The position numbers and the translations under genes were made by a program. Shown here in pieces: positions 17,109 through 24,323 of a stretch of DNA of 60,170 nt. Source of the stretch: Muribaculaceae bacterium (GTDB lineage Bacteria; Bacteroidota; Bacteroidia; Bacteroidales; Muribaculaceae); the NCBI GenBank assembly GCA_017935045.1, contig JAGBIJ010000049.1, positions 1-60,170 on the forward strand, read 5' to 3'. Positions within the stretch are counted from its first letter, which is position 1. Each line of letters opens with the position of its first letter. The notes under the pieces were generated by a model. That model did not search any database, had not been told where the DNA came from, and worked only from the letters and a program-made list of their open reading frames with translations.

Positions 17109-19970
17109 GTGAGACAAGCCTTGCTCTACATATTCGCATTGTTTGTAGCCGTAGCTCTGGCTGTCGGCGCATCGGAAAAACCGCAGTCGGCGGCGCGCGT
17201 GCGCCACGAGCCGGTAGTCCGTGCGCCGCATGACAGCGTGTCCTCCGACTCTACAGCCTCGATCGTGGCAGCTCTGACTGACACGGCCGCCGTGCAGGTG
17301 GAGCAGGGAGCGAAGGCTCTGCCGGACTCCGCGGTAAGCGACACGGGCCGCCACCGGGTAAGCCCCTTTGTAATGCAGAAGGTAGACCTGGACCAGCCCG
17401 TGAATTTCTCAGCCAAAGACTCCCTGGTTCTCATAGGCGACAATCAGGCCTACATGTATGGCAACAGTACCATCAAATACGGCGAAGTAGACCTCAACGC
17501 AGGCCGCATAAAGATGGATATGGATTCCTCGACCGTCTTCGCGTCGGCTTCCATGCCGGATTCGGTGCTGAAAGCCGTTCCGGCCAAAGGGGAGAAAGCT
17601 CCGGAACCTGACTATCCCGTCTTTTCCGACGGTTCAGGAGAATACCAGAGCAAGACGATGCGCTACAATTTCAAGACCGAACGCGGCTACATTACCGACG
17701 TTGTAACACAGCAAGGAGAAGGATACCTGACCGGAGCCGTCACTAAAAAGATGGAAGACGGCACATTCAATCTTGAGGGTGGACGCTATACCACATGCGA
17801 CAACCACGAGCATCCCCACTTCTATTTCCAGGTAACCAAGGGCAAGATGCGCCCCAAGAAGAATATCGTGACCGGCCCGGTATATATGGTGCTGGCCGAC
17901 GTGCCGCTGCCGCTCGCTCTGCCATTCGGCTTCTTCCCGTTCAACAAGAGCTATTCGAGCGGTATAATCGTGCCCTCGTTCGGCGAGGACTACAACCGTG
18001 GCTTCTATCTGCGCGACGGCGGATACTATTTCGCCATCAACGATTACGTGGATCTGGCGCTCAGGGGCGAAATCTATACCAGAGGGTCGTGGGGACTATC
18101 GGCCCGGTCCAACTATGCCAAACGCTATAAGTACAAAGGCTCGTTTGACATATCTTATCTCAATACCATCAACGGCGACAAAGGGGATCCGGACTATATG
18201 TCGATGAAAAACTTCCGAGTGACCTGGAACCACTCGCAGGATGCCAAAGCCAACCCTAACCTCAGCTTCTCGGCCGCGGTAAACTTTGCGACCTCGGGTT
18301 ACACGCGCAACGATCTCAACTCTTACTATAACAATTCATTTACGGAGAACACCAAAAGCTCCACAGTGAACCTCACATACCGTTTCCCCCAGTCCAAGTG
18401 GAGCGTTTCGGCTACCGCCAATATAGCCCAGCGCACCCAGGACAGCACTCTGACGGTATCGTTCCCGAATTTCACGGTAACACTCTCGCAAATCGCGCCC
18501 TTCAAGCGCAAACGCGCAATAGGCGGTGAAAAATGGTATGAAAAAATCAGACTGTCGTACAGCGGCCAGTTTCAGAACTCACTGACAGCACAGCAAGACG
18601 TCTTCTTCAAGAAAAACCTGATCAAAGACTGGCGCAACGCCATGAAGCACAGCGTGCCGGTAACCGCAACCTTCTCAGTACTCAAATATCTGAATATATC
18701 GCCGTCTCTTTCGCTCAACGACCGCATGTATTTCAACAAGATACGCCGCAGCTGGGATCCGATGGCCGGCACAGCGGGAGAGGTGGTAAATGACACCACC
18801 TACGGCTTCTACAACGTATTCGACTTCAATGCCTCGCTCTCGTTCGACACCAAAATCTACGGTTTCTACCGTCCCGCCAAGTTCTGGGGCGACAAGATAC
18901 AGATGGTACGCCATGTCATCACGCCCACGCTGACTGTGAGCGGCGCTCCTGACTTCGGAGCCTCGATGTGGGGATACTATGGTTCTTACGAGCGTCCGGG
19001 AATCAACGGCGGCGACCCGGTGCGCACCACATACTCGTATTTTGACCACGGCCTTTTCGGAGTGCCGGGACGCGGGCGTCAGGGCATTGTATCGCTCTCC
19101 ATAGCCAACAATCTGGAAATGAAGGTCAAGAGCGACGCTGACTCCACAGGCATGAAGAAAATCTCACTGATTGAGAATTTCACTATCGCCCAGAGCTACA
19201 ATATGGCGGCCGACTCGCTGAACTGGAGTAATCTGGAGACATCGCTGCTGCTTCGACTGACCAAAAACTTCAACCTGAACCTGAGCGCGGCATGGGATCC
19301 TTATTGCTACGGTCTCAACGAGATGGGCACCCCCGTGAAAATCAACAAACTGCGTATCAGCGCAGGCAAGGGCTGGGCGCGTCTGGCCCGGACCGGCACA
19401 TCATTCTCCTACACCATAAACCAGGACACTTTCCGCAAGAGGAAAGGCAACGATACATCTTCAGACAACGACGATCTTACCGACCCATCCGACGAGGATG
19501 AAGATGACGAGCCGCAATACGCCTCTTTCGCCGACAAGGCGGCTGCCGCGCGCAAGCGCAACAGCAAAACTACAGAAGACAATTCGGACAGCGACGGATA
19601 CGAGCCGTGGACAGTCCCCTGGTCACTGTCGTTCAATTATTCGCTCTCCTATGCCTACGGCGAGTTTGACTACAATAAGATGGACTACAAGGGCAAGTGG
19701 ACACAAAATCTGTCGCTCTCCGGCAATCTGCGCCCTACTCCGAACTGGAACTTCAGCTTCTCAGCCTCTTATAACTTCGACCTGCACAAGATAGCGTATA
19801 TGAACTGTTCGGTGTCGAGAGACCTGCACTGCTTCACGCTTACAGCTTCGTTCGTTCCGGTCGGCCCCTATAAGAGCTACAGCTTCCGCGTGGCAGTCAA
19901 GAGCAGTATCCTCAAGGATCTGAAATACGACAAACGTTCGTCATCTTCCAACGGAGTCTCCTGGTACTAA
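17109..19970 (+). CDS. lptD: LPS-assembly outer membrane protein LptD
   Basis: A large outer-membrane beta-barrel protein of about 953 aa in the Bacteroidota LptD-like family, which inserts lipopolysaccharide into the outer leaflet. After a signal segment (LLYIFALFVAVALAVGA) and a linker, an OstA-like beta-jellyroll part begins (VNFSAKDSLVLIGDNQAYMY, NSTIKYGEVDLNAGRIKMDM), followed by the barrel with many alternating strands up to the C-terminus. The start is uncertain: the frame is open from a TTG at 17052, but the promoter at 17040 would make that almost leaderless, so GTG 17109 is preferred. A highly acidic, Asp/Ser-rich loop near the C-terminal end (coded by about 19440-19620) is an insert within the barrel. 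It is monocistronic. Confidence 0.88.
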   Translation: MRQALLYIFALFVAVALAVGASEKPQSAARVRHEPVVRAPHDSVSSDSTASIVAALTDTAAVQVEQGAKALPDSAVSDTGRHRVSPFVMQKVDLDQPVNFSAKDSLVLIGDNQAYMYGNSTIKYGEVDLNAGRIKMDMDSSTVFASASMPDSVLKAVPAKGEKAPEPDYPVFSDGSGEYQSKTMRYNFKTERGYITDVVTQQGEGYLTGAVTKKMEDGTFNLEGGRYTTCDNHEHPHFYFQVTKGKMRPKKNIVTGPVYMVLADVPLPLALPFGFFPFNKSYSSGIIVPSFGEDYNRGFYLRDGGYYFAINDYVDLALRGEIYTRGSWGLSARSNYAKRYKYKGSFDISYLNTINGDKGDPDYMSMKNFRVTWNHSQDAKANPNLSFSAAVNFATSGYTRNDLNSYYNNSFTENTKSSTVNLTYRFPQSKWSVSATANIAQRTQDSTLTVSFPNFTVTLSQIAPFKRKRAIGGEKWYEKIRLSYSGQFQNSLTAQQDVFFKKNLIKDWRNAMKHSVPVTATFSVLKYLNISPSLSLNDRMYFNKIRRSWDPMAGTAGEVVNDTTYGFYNVFDFNASLSFDTKIYGFYRPAKFWGDKIQMVRHVITPTLTVSGAPDFGASMWGYYGSYERPGINGGDPVRTTYSYFDHGLFGVPGRGRQGIVSLSIANNLEMKVKSDADSTGMKKISLIENFTIAQSYNMAADSLNWSNLETSLLLRLTKNFNLNLSAAWDPYCYGLNEMGTPVKINKLRISAGKGWARLARTGTSFSYTINQDTFRKRKGNDTSSDNDDLTDPSDEDEDDEPQYASFADKAAAARKRNSKTTEDNSDSDGYEPWTVPWSLSFNYSLSYAYGEFDYNKMDYKGKWTQNLSLSGNLRPTPNWNFSFSASYNFDLHKIAYMNCSVSRDLHCFTLTASFVPVGPYKSYSFRVAVKSSILKDLKYDKRSSSSNGVSWY

Positions 19971-20318
19971 CCGTCCTCAACTCCTGGTATGCCTCTCCTT
20001 GCATAGCCGTTATGCGTTGCAGCGGTTGAAAGTCGCAAAATATCGCATCTCGACTGCCTGATATTCAAATAATTACAAATCAATAAACTTCGCGCTTCAT
20101 TCTGCGGGTTCTGCAACACCCTCGATAGACACAGTATGCAAAGCCGCGAAGTTTTACAATCACTGCAACGTTTTGCTTTTTGCTTGACCTGGGGCAGACG
20201 GCAGCTCTGTAACCGCGCCCCTTTACCCTTTCCCCGGTGTGACGAAGCTGCCCCGCCTGGGTAATTCCCAATATTTCAAGAAATATCCCTGCGGGGCAGC
20301 TGATTATGATTATTATGC
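19971..20318. other. Non-coding gap with two long hairpins
   Basis: No gene is supported here. A 9-bp inverted repeat AACTTCGCG/CGCGAAGTT spans 20086-20153 with a smaller GGGT/ACCC hairpin inside. A second nested structure lies at 20246-20301 and is listed separately. No promoter consensus was found for an RNA gene. Confidence 0.4.
20246..20301 (-). terminator. Nested hairpin after the lipoprotein gene
   Basis: An outer 11-bp inverted repeat (AGCTGCCCCGC at 20246-20256, GCGGGGCAGCT at 20291-20301) encloses an inner ATATTTC-AA-GAAATAT hairpin (20271-20286). It begins 18 nt after the stop of the minus-strand lipoprotein gene and probably forms its 3' end, though no T-run follows. Confidence 0.45.
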
Positions 20319-20927
20319 TCAGTAGTTGGTTGCGACGTATTCTGACCTCATTTTAGCCTCCTCTTCCGGGGTAGCCACGCGCAATACTTCAACCACATAG
20401 CTCTTGGCGCTCTCTTCTTTTGGCATACCGTATTCGCGATGCCATCCGAAGTGTGTATGAACTACCATTTCGTCATCGCTGAGCGAGACGATATATTTAG
20501 TATAATAATCCCATCTGATTGTTGGAATTTCCGCAGATTCGAACCATTGACCAGATACCTCGTCGTAGCAATACGGAATGTTCTTGCTCAACTTGTTGGT
20601 ATCGTATTCCGAGGATAACGGATAGATATAAAATAGCGTTAATACGCCCTCTTTTGTGAAATAATATCCTGTTACCGGACCATCGCCAATAGGTATAAGC
20701 TCATATTCGTCGTCGCGCAATACCGAGCCGTCGCTTTTAAACCATGTGGAGCTCTTTCCAATCCAGAGCTTTCCCGTGGCTTTTTCCATAAACTCCTGAT
20801 GGGTAACGGGAGCGTTGACTTTATCGGGGTCGGGCACATCCGGCCCGTCGTCATCGTTGCAAGAAACCATCAAACCAAACAACAGCAGCACGCTCAGCCC
20901 GCATACTATTCTTCTAAATGTTTTCAT
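20319..20927 (-). CDS. Hypothetical lipoprotein
   Basis: A 202-aa lipoprotein of unknown function. The N-terminus has a signal peptide with lipobox VSC (Cys23), followed by Asp-rich residues DDDGPDVPDPD. An acidic stretch after the lipidated Cys is reminiscent of the surface-export signal of Bacteroidota lipoproteins, so the protein may be surface exposed. The mature part (KLWIGKSSTWFKSDGSVL, GPVTGYYFTKEGVLTLFYIY) suggests a small beta-rich fold. It is transcribed alone from a good consensus promoter about 90 nt upstream. Confidence 0.75.
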   Translation of the reverse strand: MKTFRRIVCGLSVLLLFGLMVSCNDDDGPDVPDPDKVNAPVTHQEFMEKATGKLWIGKSSTWFKSDGSVLRDDEYELIPIGDGPVTGYYFTKEGVLTLFYIYPLSSEYDTNKLSKNIPYCYDEVSGQWFESAEIPTIRWDYYTKYIVSLSDDEMVVHTHFGWHREYGMPKEESAKSYVVEVLRVATPEEEAKMRSEYVATNY

Positions 20928-21013
20928 AACCTTATCTTAGCTTATTATTTATTTGATCGGAATTATTTGATCGGAATAAAACCGGGAAATTAGTGAATAT
21001 TTTTTCTTTCCGG

Positions 21014-21045
21014 CAAATTTATAATCAATTTTTTAAGTTTGCAAA
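21014..21045 (-). promoter_or_regulatory. Promoter of the lipoprotein at 20927
   Basis: On the minus strand TTTG (21045-21042) and TAAATTTG (21021-21014) are spaced by 20 nt, a close match to the Bacteroidota consensus. The expected start is near 21007, giving an 80-nt leader. Confidence 0.7.
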
Positions 21046-21164
21046 TTATAAAATATGTTATAAAACATATTTTTAAGAAAAAATAAATTAAACCAACAAA
21101 AAAACAGGAATACTCCATGAAGCTTACTAAAGACAGATGTTGTGCAGACGTAGTGTCGTTTATT

Positions 21165-21719
21165 TCAAAATGGGAGGAAAGAGCCGAACTCGGCGTGCAT
21201 CGAGAGGAAACGCGCGTATGCCTCCTGGCCGTGAGCCTGCATTTGCGCCATAATTTTTTCTACAGGTTTGGCCGCCCGCAGGTCGCGGCTTTTTGAGAAG
21301 AATTTGTCAGCGTAGCATATCAGCCGTTCCTCGGTGCTGAGGGGAATCATGTCGCGGTGCGGCAGCGGCAGATTTTGCCCCATTATCTGCTTGACCGACA
21401 AGCCGGAACCGGTATGCCGCTCGCATACAAACGCATGACGGGGCAAACCCTCGGCATCAAGTATGGCACGTCCCTCCACGCCGTGGCGAATATACGGTTC
21501 CGGACCGAAACAGCAGATGGAAGGCGCGTCGACACGCGCCACGCCTATGTCGTGGAGCATGGAGGCTTCCTCCACAAACTGCATATCCACACCGCCGCCC
21601 ATTCCTCGGGCAATGCGCAAAGCCAGGTCGCGGACTGCTCCGCTGTGACCGGTAAGAATCCTGTACAGACAGGCGTTGCCTTCTGTATATTTCCGTAAAA
21701 GCGCGTCAGTATCAATCAT
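21165..21719 (-). CDS. HD-domain phosphohydrolase
   Basis: A soluble 184-aa protein of the HD superfamily. The metal-binding residues are visible as His in GHSGAVRDLALRIA, the HD pair in ASMLHDIGVARVDAP, His in RHGVEGRAIL and His in CERHTGSGLSV, followed by Asp in YADKFFSKSRD. This pattern is that of small stand-alone HD phosphohydrolases (HDIG-type) that act on nucleotides or phosphorylated metabolites; the substrate is unknown. It lies 72 nt downstream of nothing but the ilvE stop region on the same strand, so it may share the ilvE transcript. Confidence 0.8.
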   Translation of the reverse strand: MIDTDALLRKYTEGNACLYRILTGHSGAVRDLALRIARGMGGGVDMQFVEEASMLHDIGVARVDAPSICCFGPEPYIRHGVEGRAILDAEGLPRHAFVCERHTGSGLSVKQIMGQNLPLPHRDMIPLSTEERLICYADKFFSKSRDLRAAKPVEKIMAQMQAHGQEAYARFLSMHAEFGSFLPF

Positions 21720-21791
21720 ATACGTATAAACGAGCCGTCGGCAAGCCCGGCGGGGCCTGCCGACGGCAGATTCCTTAAAATTATGAAAATA

Positions 21792-22820
21792 TCAGTCCTC
21801 TACGATGTCGCACCAGCCGTGTACATCTTCAATCTCACCGTACTGGATACCGCGCAGATGATTGTACAGCTTAGTGGTCACTTCGCCAGCCTCGCCGGGC
21901 TTGCCATAAGTGTAGACCTTGCCGTTGTCAAGGTCATCTATCTGGCCTATAGGCGAGCAGACAGCGGCGGTGCCGCAGGCGGCCACCTCGCTGAATGTCT
22001 CCAGTTCCTCTACGGGGATGTGGCGGCGCTCCACCTTCATGCCGAGGTCTTCGGCTATCTGGCGCAGACTCATATTGGTAATCGAGGGAAGAATAGAGGG
22101 GCTCTCGGGAGTGACGTAAGTATTGTCCTTGACGCCGAAGAAGTTGGCGGCGCCGCACTCGTCAAGATATTTCTTCTCCTTAGGATCGATATAGAGCATC
22201 ACAGAGTATCCGAGCTGATGCGCCTTCTCGCCGGCCACAAGCGACGCGGCATAGTTGCCGCCTACCTTGATGGAGCCGGTGCCCTTGGGAGCCACACGGT
22301 CATACTCGCGGCTCATACATACCTTGGTGGGCTTGAAGCCATCCTTGAAATAAGGGCCGACGGGAGTCACGAGCATGATGACCATATATTCATCGGCAGG
22401 CTTGACGCCGACGCGGGCGCTGATACCGATCTCAAGCGGACGTATATAGAGAGATGCACCGGTGCCGTAAGGGGGGATGAAGCGCTTATTGAGTTCCACG
22501 ACCTTGCGTACCATCTTGCAGAACAGTTCTACGGGCATGGGCTGCATGCTGATTCCCTCTGCGCTGCGGATGAAGCGCTTGGCGTTTTCCTCCATGCGGA
22601 AGATACGGATCTTGCCGTCCTTGCCGCGGAAAGCCTTCAGACCCTCGAAGCTCTCCTGACCGTAGTGCAGGCAGGAAGCCGCGATGTGCATAGGCACGTA
22701 TTCAGAATCGGAAACCTCAATCTCGCCCCACTTGCCGTCTTTGTAAGTGCAGCGTACATTGTAGTCAGTCTTCATGTAGGAGAACGTAAGGTTCGCCCAA
22801 TCGATGTTTGTCTCTTCCAT
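21792..22820 (-). CDS. ilvE: Branched-chain amino acid aminotransferase
   Basis: A PLP enzyme of 342 aa, class IV aminotransferase, of the length of the BCAT-2-like subgroup. It interconverts leucine, isoleucine and valine with their 2-oxo acids using glutamate/2-oxoglutarate. The PLP-binding lysine should be the one in GSIKVGGNYAASL. Other family features are QESFEGLKAFRG near the start, the phosphate-binding IRPLEIGIS region and CGTAAVCSPIG toward the end. No other branched-chain biosynthesis gene is nearby. The start ATG at 22820 is the only sensible one. Confidence 0.93.
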   Translation of the reverse strand: MEETNIDWANLTFSYMKTDYNVRCTYKDGKWGEIEVSDSEYVPMHIAASCLHYGQESFEGLKAFRGKDGKIRIFRMEENAKRFIRSAEGISMQPMPVELFCKMVRKVVELNKRFIPPYGTGASLYIRPLEIGISARVGVKPADEYMVIMLVTPVGPYFKDGFKPTKVCMSREYDRVAPKGTGSIKVGGNYAASLVAGEKAHQLGYSVMLYIDPKEKKYLDECGAANFFGVKDNTYVTPESPSILPSITNMSLRQIAEDLGMKVERRHIPVEELETFSEVAACGTAAVCSPIGQIDDLDNGKVYTYGKPGEAGEVTTKLYNHLRGIQYGEIEDVHGWCDIVED

Positions 22821-22871
22821 TACATTAGATTTTAGATAAGGGCCTTATAACTAACTATTGCTCCTGCCATG

Positions 22872-22894
22872 TCAATGCCGGGATGGTATTGACC
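22872..22894 (-). terminator. Small hairpin upstream of ilvE
   Basis: GTCAAT-CC and GG-ATTGAC form a short stem around 22871-22893 (one mismatch) between the small secreted-protein gene and ilvE. It may end the upstream transcript or lie in the ilvE leader; the evidence is slight. Confidence 0.3.
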
Positions 22895-22974
22895 TGCATG
22901 CACGGAACTATATGTCTGTTAAACTGTCCCTGATATATATAGTTTAAAGTATAATTTCTAAGGGCAAGTATCCG

Positions 22975-23307
22975 TCAGAGCGCTACTTTGCAGGTCATGT
23001 CACCGATTTTTACGATAAACAGGCCGTGGGTGCCAAGCGACAGCTGCGACACGCCGGCCGGCAAATTCTCCTGAGAGACAAGCTGTCCGAGGATGCTGAA
23101 GACCTTTACCTGCACCGGACGGCTCGTATAAACCAGGATTGCGCCGCTGGCCGTACGTACCTCCAGATCTGAGGTGCGCGACACGACGCGGGCTTCGCTC
23201 AGTCGCTCAGAGCGCACCGTCTCCCAGCCGCGCGCCGAGTAGGCAGCGACAGGCAGCGACATACAAATAGCGCTAATTAACAATATTTTAGTAAAAAACT
23301 TTCTCAT
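22975..23307 (-). CDS. Small secreted protein consisting of a sorting-type tail
   Basis: A 110-aa protein with a signal peptide (KILLISAICMSLPVAAYSA) and, after a short linker, almost only a C-terminal sorting-like domain: EVRTASGAILVYTSRPVQVK, VFSILGQLVSQENL, GLFIVKIG. This is the pattern of T9SS type A domains, here without a passenger. It may be a decoy, a degraded gene or a minimal surface protein. A consensus promoter lies 29 nt upstream, so it is likely expressed. Confidence 0.65.
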   Translation of the reverse strand: MRKFFTKILLISAICMSLPVAAYSARGWETVRSERLSEARVVSRTSDLEVRTASGAILVYTSRPVQVKVFSILGQLVSQENLPAGVSQLSLGTHGLFIVKIGDMTCKVAL

Positions 23308-23335
23308 TATCTCCAGCAGATACTGCTTTGCAGGG

Positions 23336-23343
23336 CAAAGTTA
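23336..23343 (-). promoter_or_regulatory. Promoter of the small secreted protein
   Basis: TAACTTTG on the minus strand is the -7 element. The surrounding 21 bp (23333-23353) is identical, in opposite orientation, to the promoter of the structured RNA at 23595-23615. Confidence 0.6.
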
Positions 23344-23465
23344 CAAATAATTTTTCAATTCCGCCCTATCCCGCTATGACAATTCTGATACCGGGACTAA
23401 AAATACCCTCTTATACCCCTTAGACCGCGCCGCTGCCCTGAGGTTTAACCCGCCCCTCCCCGTAA

Positions 23466-23501
23466 AGTCAGACCAGTCGGACAAATCAGACCCGTCAGAC
23501 C
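23466..23501. repeat. Four tandem 9-bp repeats
   Basis: Units AGTCAGACC, AGTCGGACA, AATCAGACC and CGTCAGACC follow one another without spacing. They lie between the divergent promoters of the small secreted protein and the structured RNA and could bind a regulator or simply be slippage-generated. Confidence 0.55.
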
Positions 23502-23580
23502 AACCGAAGACCTGCCGCAATACATAAGTAATCGTATTTCCGACAATATATAGGCACAATTTTTAAGCGTCATTAATTTT

Positions 23581-23612
23581 TTTGGAATAACGAGAAATTA
23601 TTTGTAACTTTG
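23581..23612 (+). promoter_or_regulatory. Strong promoter of the structured RNA / RiPP leader
   Basis: A -33 TTTG at 23581-23584 and a -7 TAACTTTG at 23605-23612 are separated by 20 nt, an ideal match to the Bacteroidota consensus. Transcription should start near 23619. Confidence 0.75.
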
Positions 23613-23618
23613 CCCGTG

Positions 23619-23925
23619 CATATCGCTCGCGGAGCCTCGATATGGGCTAAGTTGGCGGGTGCAGACATAATAAGAGCGTTTATCCGACGCTCGTTCTTGG
23701 CTTACAGAAATCTGGCAGTTTCACAATCCAAGTCAAGAATGAGACAACGATAGGCGTCTTTCGGGTATGATATACCTTCATCCCAGGGGTCGGCAAAAGT
23801 CGACTCCGTTGGGGCATATCATACAGCGTGAGACTCCGCGTTGCTCGTTCTACTTGGATGGGCACATGCCAGAGCCTCTGTAAGCGGGACGAGTCAACAG
23901 ATACAGACTCTCACGCTCTTTTTTT
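23619..23925 (+). ncRNA. Long rod-shaped structured RNA, 6S-like or RiPP leader
   Basis: About 300 nt with successive long-range pairings that stack into one rod: AAGAGCGT (23672-23679) with ACGCTCTT (23913-23920); CTCGTTC (about 23690) with GGACGAG (about 23886); GCTTACAG with CTGTAAGC; CTGGCA with TGCCAG; CCAAGT with ACTTGG; CAACG with CGTTG; and an apical GTATGATAT (23765-23773) with ATATCATAC (23816-23824) enclosing GGGGTCG/CGACTCC. Upstream CATATCG/CGATATG forms a separate hairpin. The closing stem is followed by seven T, as in an intrinsic terminator. The rod with bulges recalls 6S RNA, but it is longer than usual; the alternative is an attenuating leader of the RiPP operon 48 nt downstream, for which no other promoter was seen. 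Confidence 0.6.
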
Positions 23926-23972
23926 ATACCTAAACCTGAATCCGGGGAGTCTATAGGGATGATAGACAAATC

Positions 23973-24230
23973 ATGAAACAAGACAAGAAAGAAGAGCTTC
24001 AGTCACGCCGTCAGTTCTTCAAGAAAGCCGCCAAGTCAGCGCTGCCGATCCTCGGTTTGGCAGTTTTAGCCAGTAATCCGCTGATCAGTAAAGCAACAAC
24101 AGCAATGGGATGCAGAATAGACGCATGTACCGGCACATGCACCGGTAGTTGTTCTGGTACCTGTAGCAGTTGTTCTGCAGGTTGTTCCCGCTCTTGCATG
24201 AGCGGATGCTATGGCAAAAATCGATATTAA
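23973..24230 (+). CDS. CXXX-repeat RiPP precursor with Tat signal leader
   Basis: An 85-aa precursor of a ribosomally made, post-translationally modified peptide. The leader carries a textbook twin-arginine motif SRRQFFK (residues 11-17), a moderately hydrophobic stretch (ALPILGLAVLASNPLI) and a likely cleavage site after ISKA (residue 41), so it should be exported folded by the Tat pathway. The core has nine cysteines at 47, 52, 56, 60, 64, 67, 71, 75 and 79, mostly spaced by four (C-T-G-T, C-T-G-S, C-S-G-T and so on), with small Ser, Thr and Gly between. This spacing marks the target of the CXXX-repeat radical SAM maturase family. The next genes encode that maturase and TatA/TatC. The modification (probably thioether links from Cys) is inferred. 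Confidence 0.88.
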   Translation: MKQDKKEELQSRRQFFKKAAKSALPILGLAVLASNPLISKATTAMGCRIDACTGTCTGSCSGTCSSCSAGCSRSCMSGCYGKNRY

Positions 24231-24250
24231 TTGGGTATAAGTATGTGCAA

Positions 24251-24298
24251 ATTCTATGGTGGCTGAGTTGACTTGTCTTCTTAAAGCCACCATAGAAT
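24251..24298 (+). promoter_or_regulatory. 14-bp hairpin between precursor and maturase
   Basis: A perfect 14-bp inverted repeat (24251-24264 with 24285-24298) and a 20-nt loop lie in the 93-nt gap after the precursor gene. No T-run follows. It probably acts as a partial terminator or mRNA stabiliser that yields more precursor than enzyme. Confidence 0.65.
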
Positions 24299-24323
24299 AG
24301 AGCTTCTTAGATAGTCGAATCTC

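Noticed and set aside
20101-20130. A tRNA T-arm-like GGGT...ACCC segment
   Set aside because: No acceptor stem, anticodon arm or CCA-compatible layout around it.
21783-22835. A 350-codon plus-strand frame
   Set aside because: Lies exactly opposite ilvE; its composition follows the complementary codons.
23619-23925. tmRNA, SRP RNA or a known riboswitch
   Set aside because: No tag frame, no GGAAGGAAGCAGC-like SRP loop and no aptamer core I know could be found; only the rod shape suggests 6S RNA.
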